Shown here in pieces: positions 55,312 through 64,000 of a stretch of DNA of 64,000 nt. A program made the translations under genes and the position numbers. Source of the DNA: Bradyrhizobium sp. 195 (GTDB lineage: Bacteria > Pseudomonadota > Alphaproteobacteria > Rhizobiales > Xanthobacteraceae); assembly GCF_023101665.1 (NCBI RefSeq), contig NZ_CP082161.1, forward strand, positions 6,510,001 to 6,574,000, written 5' to 3'. Below the pieces are notes generated by a model. That model worked only from the letters and a program-made list of their open reading frames with translations, was not told where the DNA came from and did no database searches. How positions within the stretch are numbered: the stretch's first letter is position 1; the number at the start of each line of letters is the position of its first letter.

Positions 55312-56157
55312 CTATCGCAGCCGCACCACCGGCGCGGCTTCCGGCGCGGCATCCTGAGCATCGGCCGGCGCATCATCGATGTCCGCGCCCTTCGGCATCG
55401 CCGCCATCACCTCGATGCCCTTGCTGTGGCAGATCGTGGCGAGGCGCTCGGGCAGTTCCTGGTCGGTGACGAAGGTCTGGATCTGCGTGATATGCGCGAT
55501 GCGCACCGGCGCACTGCGGCGGAGTTTTGTGGAATCGGCGACCAGCATGACGCTGCGGGCATTGGCGATGATGGCCTGCGCCACTTGCACCTCGCGATAG
55601 TCGAAGTCGAGCAGCGCGCCCTCCTCGTCGATCGCGGAGGCGCCGATGATGGCGTAGTCGACCTTGAACTGTCCGATCAGCTGCGTCGCCGTCGAGCCGA
55701 CCACGGCGCCGTCGGCGCGTCGCACCGTGCCACCGGCGACCACCACCTCGATGCGGGGATGGCGGTACAGCAGCATCGCAACGTTGAGGTTGTTGGTGAT
55801 GACGAGCAGATCCTCATGCGAGGTCAGCGCGCTGGCGACCTCCTCCGTCGTGGTGCCGATATTGATGAAGAGCGAGCAGCCATTCGGGATCAGCGAGGCT
55901 GCCGCAGCCCCGATCGCCTTCTTCTCGTCGGCGGCGACGAAGCGGCGCGCCTCATAGGCGAGGTTTTCCACGCCGGAGGCGATGATGGCGCCGCCATGGA
56001 TGCGGGTCAGCGATCTCCGCTCGCAGAGATCGTTGAGATCCTTGCGGATGGTCTGCGCCGACACCTCGAACCGGCGCGCGAGTTCCTCGACCATGACGCG
56101 GCCGGAAGCGCGCGCGATGTTGAGGATTTCGGCTTGGCGATGGGTCAGTCCGGTCAC
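55312..56157 (-). CDS. glpR: DeoR family glycerol-3-phosphate regulon repressor
   Basis: A 281-aa repressor. An N-terminal helix-turn-helix (ARRFEVSAQTIRKDLNDLCE) is followed by the sugar-phosphate isomerase-like sensor domain (LFINIGTTTEEVASAL, DYAIIGASAIDEEGALLDFD). The start is GTG at 56157, with GAGGAC upstream and an in-frame stop close behind. It carries an extended Ala/Asp-rich C-terminus (DDAPADAQDAAPEAAPVVRL). Its likely target is the inverted repeat ahead of glpD. Confidence 0.9.
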   Translation of the reverse strand: MTGLTHRQAEILNIARASGRVMVEELARRFEVSAQTIRKDLNDLCERRSLTRIHGGAIIASGVENLAYEARRFVAADEKKAIGAAAASLIPNGCSLFINIGTTTEEVASALTSHEDLLVITNNLNVAMLLYRHPRIEVVVAGGTVRRADGAVVGSTATQLIGQFKVDYAIIGASAIDEEGALLDFDYREVQVAQAIIANARSVMLVADSTKLRRSAPVRIAHITQIQTFVTDQELPERLATICHSKGIEVMAAMPKGADIDDAPADAQDAAPEAAPVVRLR

Positions 56158-56247
56158 GGCAACGTCCTCAAATCAGAATGATGCATGGTGCGGCGGTTCG
56201 CAGCGGCGGTCAATGCGCGCGCCGATCACGGTTAACGGATGCGGCCC

Positions 56248-56949
56248 TCACCACGCCATGGCGCTCGCGAGGCGCGCCAGCAGTGCCGGATCGTCGAACG
56301 CGCTGGCCGAAGTGATCGCGCCGGCGCCAACCAGGTCGGCATGGCTGAGGCTGGTCCGGATGCCGACGGTCGGAATTCCGGCCGCCGCGGCCGATTGCAC
56401 GCCGGTGCGGGAGTCCTCGAATGCGATCGAGGCCTCTGCCCTCGCGCCGACGAAACGCAGCCCTTCCTGATAGGGCAGCGGATGCGGCTTGCCGTGCGGC
56501 AGCTCGGCGCCGATCACGAGCGCCTTGAAGCGATGCGTGATGCCGAGGCCGGAGAGCAGCAGCTCGGCGTTGAGACGCGGCGCGTTAGTCACGGCCACCA
56601 TGGGGATGCCGGCGCTGTCAGCCCGGTCGAGCAGCGCCATCAGGCCCTGGAGCGGCGCGATCTGCCCGGCCACCAGCGTACGGAAGACCTCCTCCTTCTC
56701 ATCGAGGATCAGAGCGCGCCGCTCCGGCGCCTCATCGGGCAGAAAGCGCTCGCCGATCGCGACATTGGCGAAACCTTGCAGCTCCCTGGAGAAGCGCGCG
56801 TGATCGAAGACATGGCCGTGAGGGCCGAGCACCTGGTTGAAGGCCTTCAAGTGCAGCGGGTCGGTGTCGGCCAGCGTGCCGTCGATGTCGAACAGCAAGG
56901 CCCTGCCCATCGCTTCCGTTTTGGCTTCGATCATTTCCGTACTTTCCAA
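56248..56949 (-). CDS. HAD family hydrolase (phosphatase, beta-PGM-like)
   Basis: A 233-aa phosphatase of the HAD subfamily IA. Motif I is LLFDIDGTLADTDPLH, motif II MVAVTNAPR, motif III lysine in ELPHGKPHPLPYQE, motif IV ASIAFEDSRTGVQSAA. It lies upstream of glpR on the same strand, 90 bases away. Because it neighbours the glycerol locus, glycerol-3-phosphate or glycolate phosphate is a possible substrate, but the sequence does not settle it. Confidence 0.85.
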   Translation of the reverse strand: MESTEMIEAKTEAMGRALLFDIDGTLADTDPLHLKAFNQVLGPHGHVFDHARFSRELQGFANVAIGERFLPDEAPERRALILDEKEEVFRTLVAGQIAPLQGLMALLDRADSAGIPMVAVTNAPRLNAELLLSGLGITHRFKALVIGAELPHGKPHPLPYQEGLRFVGARAEASIAFEDSRTGVQSAAAAGIPTVGIRTSLSHADLVGAGAITSASAFDDPALLARLASAMAW

Positions 56950-57088
56950 AATCCGCGGCGGATTGATGCGCGAGACGTATCAATATGGCCTCAGCCGCGC
57001 AATGACGCATGAGCATGACGACGAGGTGCCACTCGACAAAGCCGCGCGCGGCTGCAACACTTGCCGCAAGATCAAAAAGGAGGAAACG

Positions 57089-57541
57089 ATGACGATCAAC
57101 CGACGCGATCTGGCTCTCTCGACTCTCGCCGTCTCGGCACTCGCGCTCACGACACCGGTGCTGGCGGCCTCGGCCGACGATGAGGCCGTGGCGAAGAAGG
57201 TCGAAGCCTTCCGCCTCGCCCAGATCGCGGCCGATCCGAAGGCGCTCGGCGCACTGTGCTGGGACGATCTCAGCTACAGCCATTCCAGCGGCAAGGTGGA
57301 GGACAAGGCGACCTTCATCGCCAACGCGACCGACGGCAAGTCAAAATTCCTGTCGATCGAGTACAAGGACCCGACCATCAAGGTCGTCGGTCCCACCGCG
57401 ATCGTCCGCTTCCATTGGCTGGGCGAGCAGGAGATGGCTGCCGACGGGAAAAAAGTATCGACCAATCTTCACATCCTGATGAACTGGCAGAAGCAGGGCG
57501 ACGAGTGGAAGCTCTTGTCGCGGGCCGCAACGAAGTTGTGA
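57089..57541 (+). CDS. SnoaL/DUF4440-like exported protein
   Basis: A 150-aa protein with a twin-arginine-like signal peptide (MTINRRDLALSTLAVSALAL, cleaved after VLA-A). The rest shows the NTF2-like fold of DUF4440 (AFRLAQIAADPKALGALCWD, FHWLGEQEMAADGKKVSTNL, ILMNWQKQGDEWKLLSRAAT). AAAGGAGGAAACG precedes the ATG at 57089; a longer in-frame opening upstream is disregarded. It may bind a small ligand in the periplasm. Function unknown. Confidence 0.82.
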   Translation: MTINRRDLALSTLAVSALALTTPVLAASADDEAVAKKVEAFRLAQIAADPKALGALCWDDLSYSHSSGKVEDKATFIANATDGKSKFLSIEYKDPTIKVVGPTAIVRFHWLGEQEMAADGKKVSTNLHILMNWQKQGDEWKLLSRAATKL

Positions 57542-57549
57542 TCAACGAC

Positions 57550-57735
57550 GCTTGCCCTCTCCCCTGTGGGAGAGGGTAGCAAGCGGCGAGACGGTGAGGG
57601 GCTAGTCCTCTCACGATTTGAGTTTGCTGAAGCAACCCTCATCCGGCGCCATAGCCGAAGCCTCGCATCGGCGTTCTCTTACGAACGGCCGCCGAAGGTC
57701 GCCTATGCCACCTTCTCCCACAAGGGAAGAAGGAA
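57550..57735. repeat. Dispersed palindrome, weak relative of family E
   Basis: GCCCTCTCCCCTGTGGGAGAGG with a far arm CCTTCTCCCACAAGGGAAGAAGG enclosing about 140 bases. The arms are more diverged than at 23310-23459. A half-copy of family G (CGCGCCCCGGAATGACGAA) follows at about 57779-57797. Confidence 0.55.
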
Positions 57736-57808
57736 AAGGCAGCTGGCATCAAGGGCGGCAAAAATTTCCGACCACGCTTCGCGCGCCCCGGAATGACGAA
57801 TGCGGCGC

Positions 57809-58000
57809 TTACGCCGCCTCCTTCACATCACCGTGCAACAGCTTGCGCGCGGCGCGCTCGGCTTCGCGCGCGTTACGGAAGAGCTGGCCTTCAAGACGGT
57901 TGAAGCGGTGGGATGAGGCGAAGAAACAATAGCCTCCGGAAGAACGAACGACGATACCTGCGGTCTGCGAATCGACTTCGATGATGTAGCTGTCCGGCAT
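57809..58000 (-). CDS. Small hypothetical protein
   Basis: A 63-aa protein, MPDSYIIEVDSQTAGIVVRS, rich in strands with a basic helical C-terminus (FRNAREAERAARKLLHGDVK). The ATG at 58000 is preferred over an upstream in-frame ATG at 58078 because the added residues look like untranslated sequence. No family recognised. Its ribosome site is weak. Confidence 0.55.
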   Translation of the reverse strand: MPDSYIIEVDSQTAGIVVRSSGGYCFFASSHRFNRLEGQLFRNAREAERAARKLLHGDVKEAA

Positions 58001-58236
58001 AGTCGGTGGATTCCTCAGTGCGGGCAAATAACGGTGCTCCTGCCCAAAGGTTCCCCAGGCATTTGAGGCCGTTTCCACCCCGAATCGACACGCAACTGAG
58101 TACGCCGGGACCTCATCCGTTTTATGACTGGTTCTTGACTGGTTCTTGGCGAAGCCGCGACGTGGATGACTCAGTCGCGCCGCGTTTGGCGGCGCTTGCC
58201 ACGCATTCGTGAGATGAGGCAGAGCGTCGCGCGCGA

Positions 58237-58647
58237 TTACGTCGCGATCGTTGTGTCAGTCGCGCGAACCGCTTGTGGCCGACCGTGTTCGTCAATCGAG
58301 ACGTAGGTGAAATTGCCGTCGGTGACGAGAAACGGATGCTCCTCCCCGCGACGCAGCGCCCACGCTTCCAGGTGCACGGTAAGCGAGGTGCGGCCAACGC
58401 GGACAAGATTGGCGTAGACCGACACGAGATCGCCGACATAGACCGCTTTGCGAAAATTCATCGCCTCGATCGCAACCGTCACGGTACGCGACTTCGCGGC
58501 CTTTGACGCAAATACGCCGCCGCCGACGTCCATCTGGCTCAGCAGCCAACCGCCGAAGATGTCGCCATTCGCATTGGTGTCGGCTGGCATTGCCAGCGTG
58601 CGGATGCAGAGATCGCCGCTCGGCCCGGTGTTCGCCTGTTCGGTCAT
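58237..58647 (-). CDS. Acyl-CoA thioesterase (YciA-type hotdog)
   Basis: A 136-aa hotdog-fold thioesterase cleaving acyl-CoA to free acid and CoA. The helix segment NANGDIFGGWLLSQMDVGGG carries the catalytic Asp region, with AIEAMNFRKAVYVGDLVSVY as the second signature. It is the last gene of the fadE-fadA-fadJ-thioesterase run, 7 bases after fadJ. Its link to beta-oxidation is context-based; it could salvage CoA from dead-end acyl-CoAs. Confidence 0.92.
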   Translation of the reverse strand: MTEQANTGPSGDLCIRTLAMPADTNANGDIFGGWLLSQMDVGGGVFASKAAKSRTVTVAIEAMNFRKAVYVGDLVSVYANLVRVGRTSLTVHLEAWALRRGEEHPFLVTDGNFTYVSIDEHGRPQAVRATDTTIAT

Positions 58648-58654
58648 GCCGGTG

Positions 58655-60751
58655 TCACCTGAAATTGTCCCAGCCCGGATCGGGCGCAAAGCGCGCTCCG
58701 AATCGCTCGGCCAGCCCGCGCAGGGTGGATACAATGTTTTCCACGCCGCGTGTGCGGGCATAGTTCAGCGGACCGCCGCGGAACGGCGCATAGCCCGTGC
58801 CGAAGATCATGGCGCCGTCGACGGCGTCGGCATCGTCGACAACGCCCTCGCGCAGCGCCGCGACGCAGACGTTGGACATCGGCAGCACCAGGCGGTCGAT
58901 CATCTGGTCGGTGACGCGCGGGCCTGTCTCGGGGAGCGGCCCCTTCTCCGCCTTGCCGTCCTTCCAGGTGTAAAATCCCTTGCCGGTCTTGCGGCCGAGC
59001 TCACCCTTGGCGACCTTGTCGCGGAGCCAGGCCGGCGTCGGCGGCAGGAGATCGCCGAATTTCGTGCGCAGCATGTCGCCGACGTCGAGGCAGATGTCGA
59101 GCCCGACCTGATCGGCGAGCTCGATCGGCCCCATCGGCATGCCGAATTGCTCGGCGGCGGCGTCAATCAGGCGCTGGTCGATCTTCTCGTCCAGCATCAC
59201 CATCGCTTCCAGCATGTAGGGCGTCAGCGCGCGGTTCACGAGGAAGCCGGGCGAACTCTTCACCGGCAACGGCAGGCGGTCGACCGCACCGACGAAGGCG
59301 AGCGCTTGCTTCAGCACCTGCGGATCATTGCCATCGTGACTGACGACTTCGACCAATTGCAGCCGCGACACCGGATTGAAGAAATGCAGACCGACCAGCC
59401 GCTCCGGCCGTGCCAGGCCGTTGCGCAGATCCTGAAGCGGGATGCTCGACGTGTTAGTGGCGAGGATCGCGCCCGGCTTCATCCGCGGCTCGAGCCCGGC
59501 ATAGACCTTCTGCTTCAGCTCGAGCTTCTCCGGCACCGCCTCGATGATGAGATCAGCGTTGCGCACGCCCTCCCCATCCATGTCGGGGATGAGGCGATCG
59601 AGCGCGTCGCGCACGTCGGTCGGCTTGCGGATGATCTTGCCGTACAGCTCGGCGGCGCGCTTCACCGCGCCCGCGATCGGCTCGGCTTTCATATCGGCGA
59701 GCGAGACGCGCAGCCCCTGTCCGGCTACCCAAGCCGCGATATCGCCACCCATGGCGCCGGCGCCGATGACATGGACATGCTTGATGGTGTTGCCGCTGCC
59801 TGCGGCCTTCTTCATCTGCTCGCGCAGGAAGAAGACGCGGATCAGGTTCTGCGCCGTCGGCGTCACCATCAACTTGCCGAAGGAGGCCTGCTCCGCCTTC
59901 AGCATCGCGGCCTTGCTGCCGCCATGGGTCTCCCAGAGGTCGATCAGCGCATACGGCGCCGGATAATGCTCGCGGGATGCGGCCTTCGCCGCCTCCGAGC
60001 GCATGCGCTTGGCGAGCAGCCCGCGCGCGAGGCCGACATTCGCCGCGCGCGTCAGCAAGCCTGGCCGCGCCCGCTTCAGGCGGCCGAACAGCGCGTCCTT
60101 CACCGCCCCCCGGACATGGCGCTCCTGCGTCGCGCTATCGACGAGACCGAGCGATTTAGCACGGCGTGCATCGATGGTGCGCCCGGTCAGCATCAGGGAC
60201 ATCGACTGAACCGGATTGACCAGCGCGGTGAAGCGCGCGGTGCCGCCGAGGCCGGGATGCAGACCCAGCATCACCTCCGGGAAGCCGAAGCGCGCGCCGT
60301 CGATGGCGATGCGCGACTGGCAGGCCAGTGCAACCTCGAGCCCGCCGCCGAGGCAAAAGCCGTGGATGACCGCGACCGTCGGCAGCCTCAAAGCTTCCAG
60401 ATGGTCGATCACCGCATGCGCGGCGCGGATGCGCGTCTCCACCATGTCGGGATCGGACGCGCCACGGAATTCGTTGACGTCGGCGCCCGCGATGAAGCCG
60501 GACGGTTTTGCGGAGCGGATCACGAGACCGGCGGGACGTTCGGTTTCGATCGCCGCGAGCACGGCGTCGAATTCCTCCATCACCTCGGAGGACAGCGTGT
60601 TGGCGCTTGCATCAGTGCGATCGAACAAGAGCCAGGCGACGCCGTCGGCATCGCGCGTCAACTTGAAGTGCCTGTATGGACTGTCCGTCGCGGGCTTGGG
60701 GCCGAGCTCAAGGACGCGGTCGCCAAGCGCGGTCATGATCTTGGAATCCAT
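58655..60751 (-). CDS. fadJ: Bifunctional enoyl-CoA hydratase / 3-hydroxyacyl-CoA dehydrogenase
   Basis: A 698-aa enzyme of fatty acid beta-oxidation. The N-terminal hydratase domain shows GFIAGADVNEFRG and the glutamates in GGGLEVALACQSR and GFPEVMLGLHPGLGG; the dehydrogenase domain carries the NAD-binding motif HVIGAGAMGGDIAAWVAG and the later SSPGFLVNRALTPYMLEA. The start at 60751 is MDSKIMTALGDRV; the in-frame extension lacks family residues. It lies between the thiolase and thioesterase genes with 2- and 7-base gaps. Confidence 0.95.
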   Translation of the reverse strand: MDSKIMTALGDRVLELGPKPATDSPYRHFKLTRDADGVAWLLFDRTDASANTLSSEVMEEFDAVLAAIETERPAGLVIRSAKPSGFIAGADVNEFRGASDPDMVETRIRAAHAVIDHLEALRLPTVAVIHGFCLGGGLEVALACQSRIAIDGARFGFPEVMLGLHPGLGGTARFTALVNPVQSMSLMLTGRTIDARRAKSLGLVDSATQERHVRGAVKDALFGRLKRARPGLLTRAANVGLARGLLAKRMRSEAAKAASREHYPAPYALIDLWETHGGSKAAMLKAEQASFGKLMVTPTAQNLIRVFFLREQMKKAAGSGNTIKHVHVIGAGAMGGDIAAWVAGQGLRVSLADMKAEPIAGAVKRAAELYGKIIRKPTDVRDALDRLIPDMDGEGVRNADLIIEAVPEKLELKQKVYAGLEPRMKPGAILATNTSSIPLQDLRNGLARPERLVGLHFFNPVSRLQLVEVVSHDGNDPQVLKQALAFVGAVDRLPLPVKSSPGFLVNRALTPYMLEAMVMLDEKIDQRLIDAAAEQFGMPMGPIELADQVGLDICLDVGDMLRTKFGDLLPPTPAWLRDKVAKGELGRKTGKGFYTWKDGKAEKGPLPETGPRVTDQMIDRLVLPMSNVCVAALREGVVDDADAVDGAMIFGTGYAPFRGGPLNYARTRGVENIVSTLRGLAERFGARFAPDPGWDNFR

Positions 60752-60753
60752 GG

Positions 60754-62037
60754 TCACACCGCCTCGATCAGCATGGCGCCGCCGAGCCCGCCGCCGATGC
60801 ATTCGGTGGCGATTCCGCGCCGCGTGCCAAGCCGCTTCATCGCGTTAACGAGATGCAGCACGATGCGGTTGCCGGAGGTGCCGACGGGATGACCGAGCGA
60901 GATCGCGCCGCCATCGACGTTGAGCCTGTCACGGTCGATCTCACCAGCCGCGCCGTCAAGCCCGAGGATGTCCCGGCAGAATTTGTCGTCGTTCCAGGCG
61001 GCGAGGCAACCGAGCACCTGGGTGGCGAAGGCCTCGTTCAGCTCCCAGGTCTCGACGTCCTGAACCGTGAGGCCGTTGCGCTGAAGCAGCGGCGTTGCCG
61101 ACATCACCGGACCGAGCCCCATGATGCCGGGATCGAGCGCCGCCCAGTTGCTGTCCACGATCGCGGCTTTCGGCGTCAGTCCGTGCTTGGCGACCGCGGC
61201 GTCGGAGGCCAGGATCACCCAGGAGGCGCCGTCGGTGATCTGCGAAGAATTGCCGGCGGTGACCTGGCCCCAGGGGCGCTCGAACACCGGCCGGAGTTTT
61301 GCGAGCGTCTCTGCCGTGGAGTCCGGACGTACGCCATCGTCATGGTCGAAGAACTTGCCGTCGCGGGAGAAGGCGGTCTCGACCTCGCCCTTCAGGAAGC
61401 CCGCGCCTTGCGCATGCGCGAGCCGGCGGTGGCTTTCAGCGGCATAGGCATCGGACTGTGCGCGGGTGATGCCGAAGAGATGGCCGACCACCTCGGCGGT
61501 CTGGCCCATGTTCAGATCGGTGATCGGATCGGTCAGCCCGCGCTCGAGGCCGATGATCGGCTTGAGGTCGCTCGGCCGCAATTTGAACGCCGCAGCCAGC
61601 TTGGCGGCGACGCCCTTGGCGGTGGCAAGGCCGGCGAACCAGCGCACGCCCGAATTGGGCCAGACCAGCGGCGCGTGGCTCAGCGCCTCGGTGCCGCCGG
61701 CGAGGATCATGTCGGCATGGCCTTCGCGGATGTAGCGATAGGCGCTATCGATCGACTGCATCCCGGAGCCGCAATTGATCTGCACGGTGAAGGCGACCAT
61801 GTCCTCGCCCATGCCGAGCCGGAGCGCGGCGACACGGGCCGGGTTCATCTCGTCGGCGATCACGTTGACGCAGCCGAGGATGACCTGATCGAAGCTGTCG
61901 GGCGAAAACGGCTGGCGCGCCAAGAGCGGCCGTCCGCATTGCACGGCCAGATCGACCGGCGTGAACGGCCCCGGTCCCGACCGCGCCTTCAGAAACGGCG
62001 TGCGACTGCCGTCGACGATGAAAACCGGTCGTGCCAT
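60754..62037 (-). CDS. fadA: Acetyl-CoA acyltransferase (3-ketoacyl-CoA thiolase)
   Basis: Cleaves 3-ketoacyl-CoA in the last step of beta-oxidation. It has 427 aa. The nucleophilic Cys is in VQINCGSGMQSIDSA, the catalytic His in AISLGHPVGTSGNRI and the second Cys in ATECIGGGLGGAML. It is the FadI-like long form. It shares one base with fadE and leads fadJ by 2 bases, so the pair functions as the beta-oxidation complex. Confidence 0.95.
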   Translation of the reverse strand: MARPVFIVDGSRTPFLKARSGPGPFTPVDLAVQCGRPLLARQPFSPDSFDQVILGCVNVIADEMNPARVAALRLGMGEDMVAFTVQINCGSGMQSIDSAYRYIREGHADMILAGGTEALSHAPLVWPNSGVRWFAGLATAKGVAAKLAAAFKLRPSDLKPIIGLERGLTDPITDLNMGQTAEVVGHLFGITRAQSDAYAAESHRRLAHAQGAGFLKGEVETAFSRDGKFFDHDDGVRPDSTAETLAKLRPVFERPWGQVTAGNSSQITDGASWVILASDAAVAKHGLTPKAAIVDSNWAALDPGIMGLGPVMSATPLLQRNGLTVQDVETWELNEAFATQVLGCLAAWNDDKFCRDILGLDGAAGEIDRDRLNVDGGAISLGHPVGTSGNRIVLHLVNAMKRLGTRRGIATECIGGGLGGAMLIEAV

Positions 62038-64000
62038 CAGCTCGCCGCCCTCTGGTCACCGAGTTCCTGGAAGAACTGATGCACGTCGCCGGATTTCCTG
62101 TAAATCGGCGACAGCGCCTCCGGCGCAAAATCGTCGACCTCGATCACGTCAGTGACGGCTTTCCGGGCAACAGAGATTTGCTCGCCCTCGGCTTGCGTGA
62201 TCACGCCTTTGGCGACCGCTTCCTCCCAGTCGCGAACATGCGCAGCGCGCATGCGCTTGGCGATGGCCTCCGTGGCTGCGACCAGCTTGAACGCGCGCTC
62301 CAGCCGCGCAAAGCCGCCGTCGTCGTCGACCTGGGCCAGATCCGGCGTGAGGCGCTCGCGTGCTGCCGAGGGCTCCAGCACGATCCCAGCACACTGGTGC
62401 ACGACGCGGTCGGAGGGGCCGAGCACGCGGGCGCCGAACGGCTGGACCACGAGCTTGAGGAAGGCAGCGACGAAGCGGTTCGGCAGATTGGCGAGGATCT
62501 CGGCGAGCCGGTTCTCGATGGTTTTGAAGCCCGTCGCCATGCACCATTCCAGCGCGGCAAAGTCTTCCTTCTGCCGGCCTTCGTCCTGCCAGCGTTTTAG
62601 CGCGGCAGAGAGCAAGTACAGCTCGGAGAGAATGTCGCCGAAACGCGCCGACAGCATCTCCTTGCGCTTGAGCGCGCCGCCCAGCGTCAGCAGCGCCATG
62701 TCAGCGCAGAGCGCAAACGCCGCGGAGTAGCGCGAGAGCTGACGATAGAATGGCGTGGCGTCACCAGCATCGGGCGCCAGCGCGAACGCGCCAAAAGTCC
62801 AGCTCCGGCCGAACGCGCGGAACAGCGTCCGGAAGCTGTGACCGACATGTTTCCAGAATGCTTTGTCGAATGCGGCGAGCCCACGCTCGCGATCGGAATC
62901 GGCGAGCGCATTCATCTCGTCGAGCAGGTAAGGATGCGCGCGGATCGCGCCCTGTCCGAACACGATGAGGTTGCGGGTCAGGATGTTGGCGCCTTCGACC
63001 GTAATCCCGACTGGCACGGCGCGGTGGAGATTGCCGAGATAGTTTTGCGGGCCGTCGATCACGGCCTTGCCGCCATGGATGTCCATGGCGTCGTCGATCG
63101 CCGTGCGCATCCGCTCGGTCGCATGCAGCTTCATGATGCCGGAGATGACGGCGGGATGAACGCCGGCATTGAGCGCCGCGCAGGTCAGTCGCCGCGCCGC
63201 GTCCAGCTGATAGGCGGTGCCGACGATGCGCGCGAGCGGCTCCTCAACGCCTTCGAATTTGGAGATGGAGATGCCGAACTGCTCACGGATACGGGCATAG
63301 GCGCCGGTGGTGCGGGCCGCATAAGCGGCCCCCGCAGCAGAAAGCGACGGCAGCGAGATGCCGCGGCCGGCGGCGAGCGCGGTCATCAGCATCTTCCAGC
63401 CCTGCCCGAGGCGCGCCTGGCCACCAAGGACATAGTCGAGCGGAATGAAAACGTCGCGGCCCCAGTTCGGGCCGTTCTGGAACACCTGCATCGACGGCAG
63501 ATGGCGCTGCCCGATCTCGACGCCGGGCAAATTGGTCGGGATCAGCGCCACGGTGATGCCGAGCTCTTCCTGATTCCCGACGAGGTGATCGGGATCATAG
63601 GCCTTGAAGGCGAGTCCCAGGAGCGTCGCGACCGGGCCGAGCGTGATGTAGCGCTTGTGCCAGTTGAGCCTGAGGCCAACGACCTCGCGGCCCTCGAACT
63701 CGCCCTTGCAGATGATGCCGGTGTCGACCATCGAGGCAGCGTCGGAGCCGGCTTCGGGGCTGGTGAGGCCGAAGCAGGGAATCTCGCGGCCGTCAGCAAG
63801 CCGCGGCAGCCAGCGCGCCTGCTGCTCTTTCGTGCCGAAGCGCATCAGCAGCTCGCCGGGACCGAGTGAGTTCGGCACCATCACGGTCACGGCGGCTGCG
63901 ATCGAGCGCGTCGAGATTTTTCGCACGACTTCGGAATGCGCATAAGGCGAGAAGCCGAGGCCGCCAAATTCCTTCGGAATGATCATGCCGAAGAATTTTT
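62037..64000 (-). CDS. fadE: Acyl-CoA dehydrogenase, FadE type (partial, 5' end beyond window)
   Basis: The first oxidation of beta-oxidation. The visible 654 codons begin inside the gene (KFFGMIIPKEFGGLGFSPYA). FAD and substrate-binding motifs are seen (FGLTSPEAGSDAASMVDTG, YITLGPVATLLGLAFKAYD), and the catalytic region includes ISGIMKLHATERMRTAIDDA. The C-terminal extension of FadE (DUF1974-like; LYLLSAALKRWQDEGRQKED) is present. It is the first gene of fadE-fadA-fadJ-thioesterase. The start codon lies beyond the right edge. Confidence 0.93.
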   Translation of the reverse strand, partial: KFFGMIIPKEFGGLGFSPYAHSEVVRKISTRSIAAAVTVMVPNSLGPGELLMRFGTKEQQARWLPRLADGREIPCFGLTSPEAGSDAASMVDTGIICKGEFEGREVVGLRLNWHKRYITLGPVATLLGLAFKAYDPDHLVGNQEELGITVALIPTNLPGVEIGQRHLPSMQVFQNGPNWGRDVFIPLDYVLGGQARLGQGWKMLMTALAAGRGISLPSLSAAGAAYAARTTGAYARIREQFGISISKFEGVEEPLARIVGTAYQLDAARRLTCAALNAGVHPAVISGIMKLHATERMRTAIDDAMDIHGGKAVIDGPQNYLGNLHRAVPVGITVEGANILTRNLIVFGQGAIRAHPYLLDEMNALADSDRERGLAAFDKAFWKHVGHSFRTLFRAFGRSWTFGAFALAPDAGDATPFYRQLSRYSAAFALCADMALLTLGGALKRKEMLSARFGDILSELYLLSAALKRWQDEGRQKEDFAALEWCMATGFKTIENRLAEILANLPNRFVAAFLKLVVQPFGARVLGPSDRVVHQCAGIVLEPSAARERLTPDLAQVDDDGGFARLERAFKLVAATEAIAKRMRAAHVRDWEEAVAKGVITQAEGEQISVARKAVTDVIEVDDFAPEALSPIYRKSGDVHQFFQELGDQRAAS

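Noticed and set aside
58126..58147. An 11-bp tandem repeat GACTGGTTCTT
   Set aside because: Only two units, in a gap, with no evident role.

Overview
The window reads as chromosomal DNA of a GC-rich alphaproteobacterium of the Bradyrhizobium/Nitrobacteraceae type. The evidence is a fused cytochrome b/c1 gene (fbcH) beside the Rieske gene, an anthranilate synthase gene of the fused trpE(G) type behind a Trp-rich leader peptide, a complete rhizobial glycerol ABC transporter operon (glpD-S-T-P-Q-U-V with glpR), and many dispersed palindromic intergenic elements of the kind that litter Bradyrhizobium genomes. No tRNA, rRNA, CRISPR array or prophage was seen. Most of the window is ordinary core metabolism, with a modest accessory patch at about 9.2-12.5 kb and one IS481-family insertion at 45.1-46.4 kb.

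Layout. 1-5.4 kb (minus strand): trpE(G) cut by the left edge, with its leader peptide and attenuator; a dienelactone hydrolase; fbcH and fbcF. 5.7-8.5 kb (plus): trmL, queE, hemF and a HAD phosphatase. 8.5-12.4 kb: small orphan genes, gaps without clear genes and a lone substrate-binding protein. 12.5-16.1 kb (minus): a compact run of DUF1285 protein, Nudix CoA pyrophosphatase, DUF6111 protein, CCA tRNA nucleotidyltransferase and a TauE-type permease. 16.4-23.3 kb (plus): MoxR ATPase, DUF58, BatA/DUF4159 and a glutamine-amidotransferase-like membrane protein. 23.6-26.6 kb (plus): a DUF2946 protein and a TonB-dependent receptor behind a near-perfect Zur-like palindrome, suggesting zinc uptake. 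26.8-28.7 kb (minus): a GNAT gene, a decayed glycosyltransferase and a Nudix gene. 30.5-34.1 kb: isocitrate lyase (aceA) divergent from an ScfR/RamB-type regulator, with tandem TTTGTAAA boxes between them. 34.3-38.1 kb: a zincin-like secreted protein, a lysine/alanine-tailed small protein, a TPR protein and htpX. 38.4-43.1 kb (plus): a membrane-fusion protein and a PilZ-bearing processive glycosyltransferase (a probable c-di-GMP-controlled polysaccharide synthase), then a lytic transglycosylase. 43.3-45.1 kb: DUF1993 and an ene-reductase. 46.6-56.9 kb: the glycerol catabolic locus, with a VapBC-type toxin-antitoxin pair between glpD and glpR. 57.1-64 kb: small proteins, then a thioesterase, FadJ, FadA and FadE beta-oxidation run that leaves the window at the right edge.

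The most informative non-coding signals are the trp attenuator, the Zur-like box, the aceA/ScfR operator, the inverted repeat in front of glpD, and the IS481 copy sitting inside one of the dispersed palindromes. I did not find a convincing wholly new multi-gene system. The best leads are the zinc uptake pair, the PilZ-synthase pair and the MoxR-DUF58-BatA/DUF4159 cassette. All calls come from reading the sequence without database searches.
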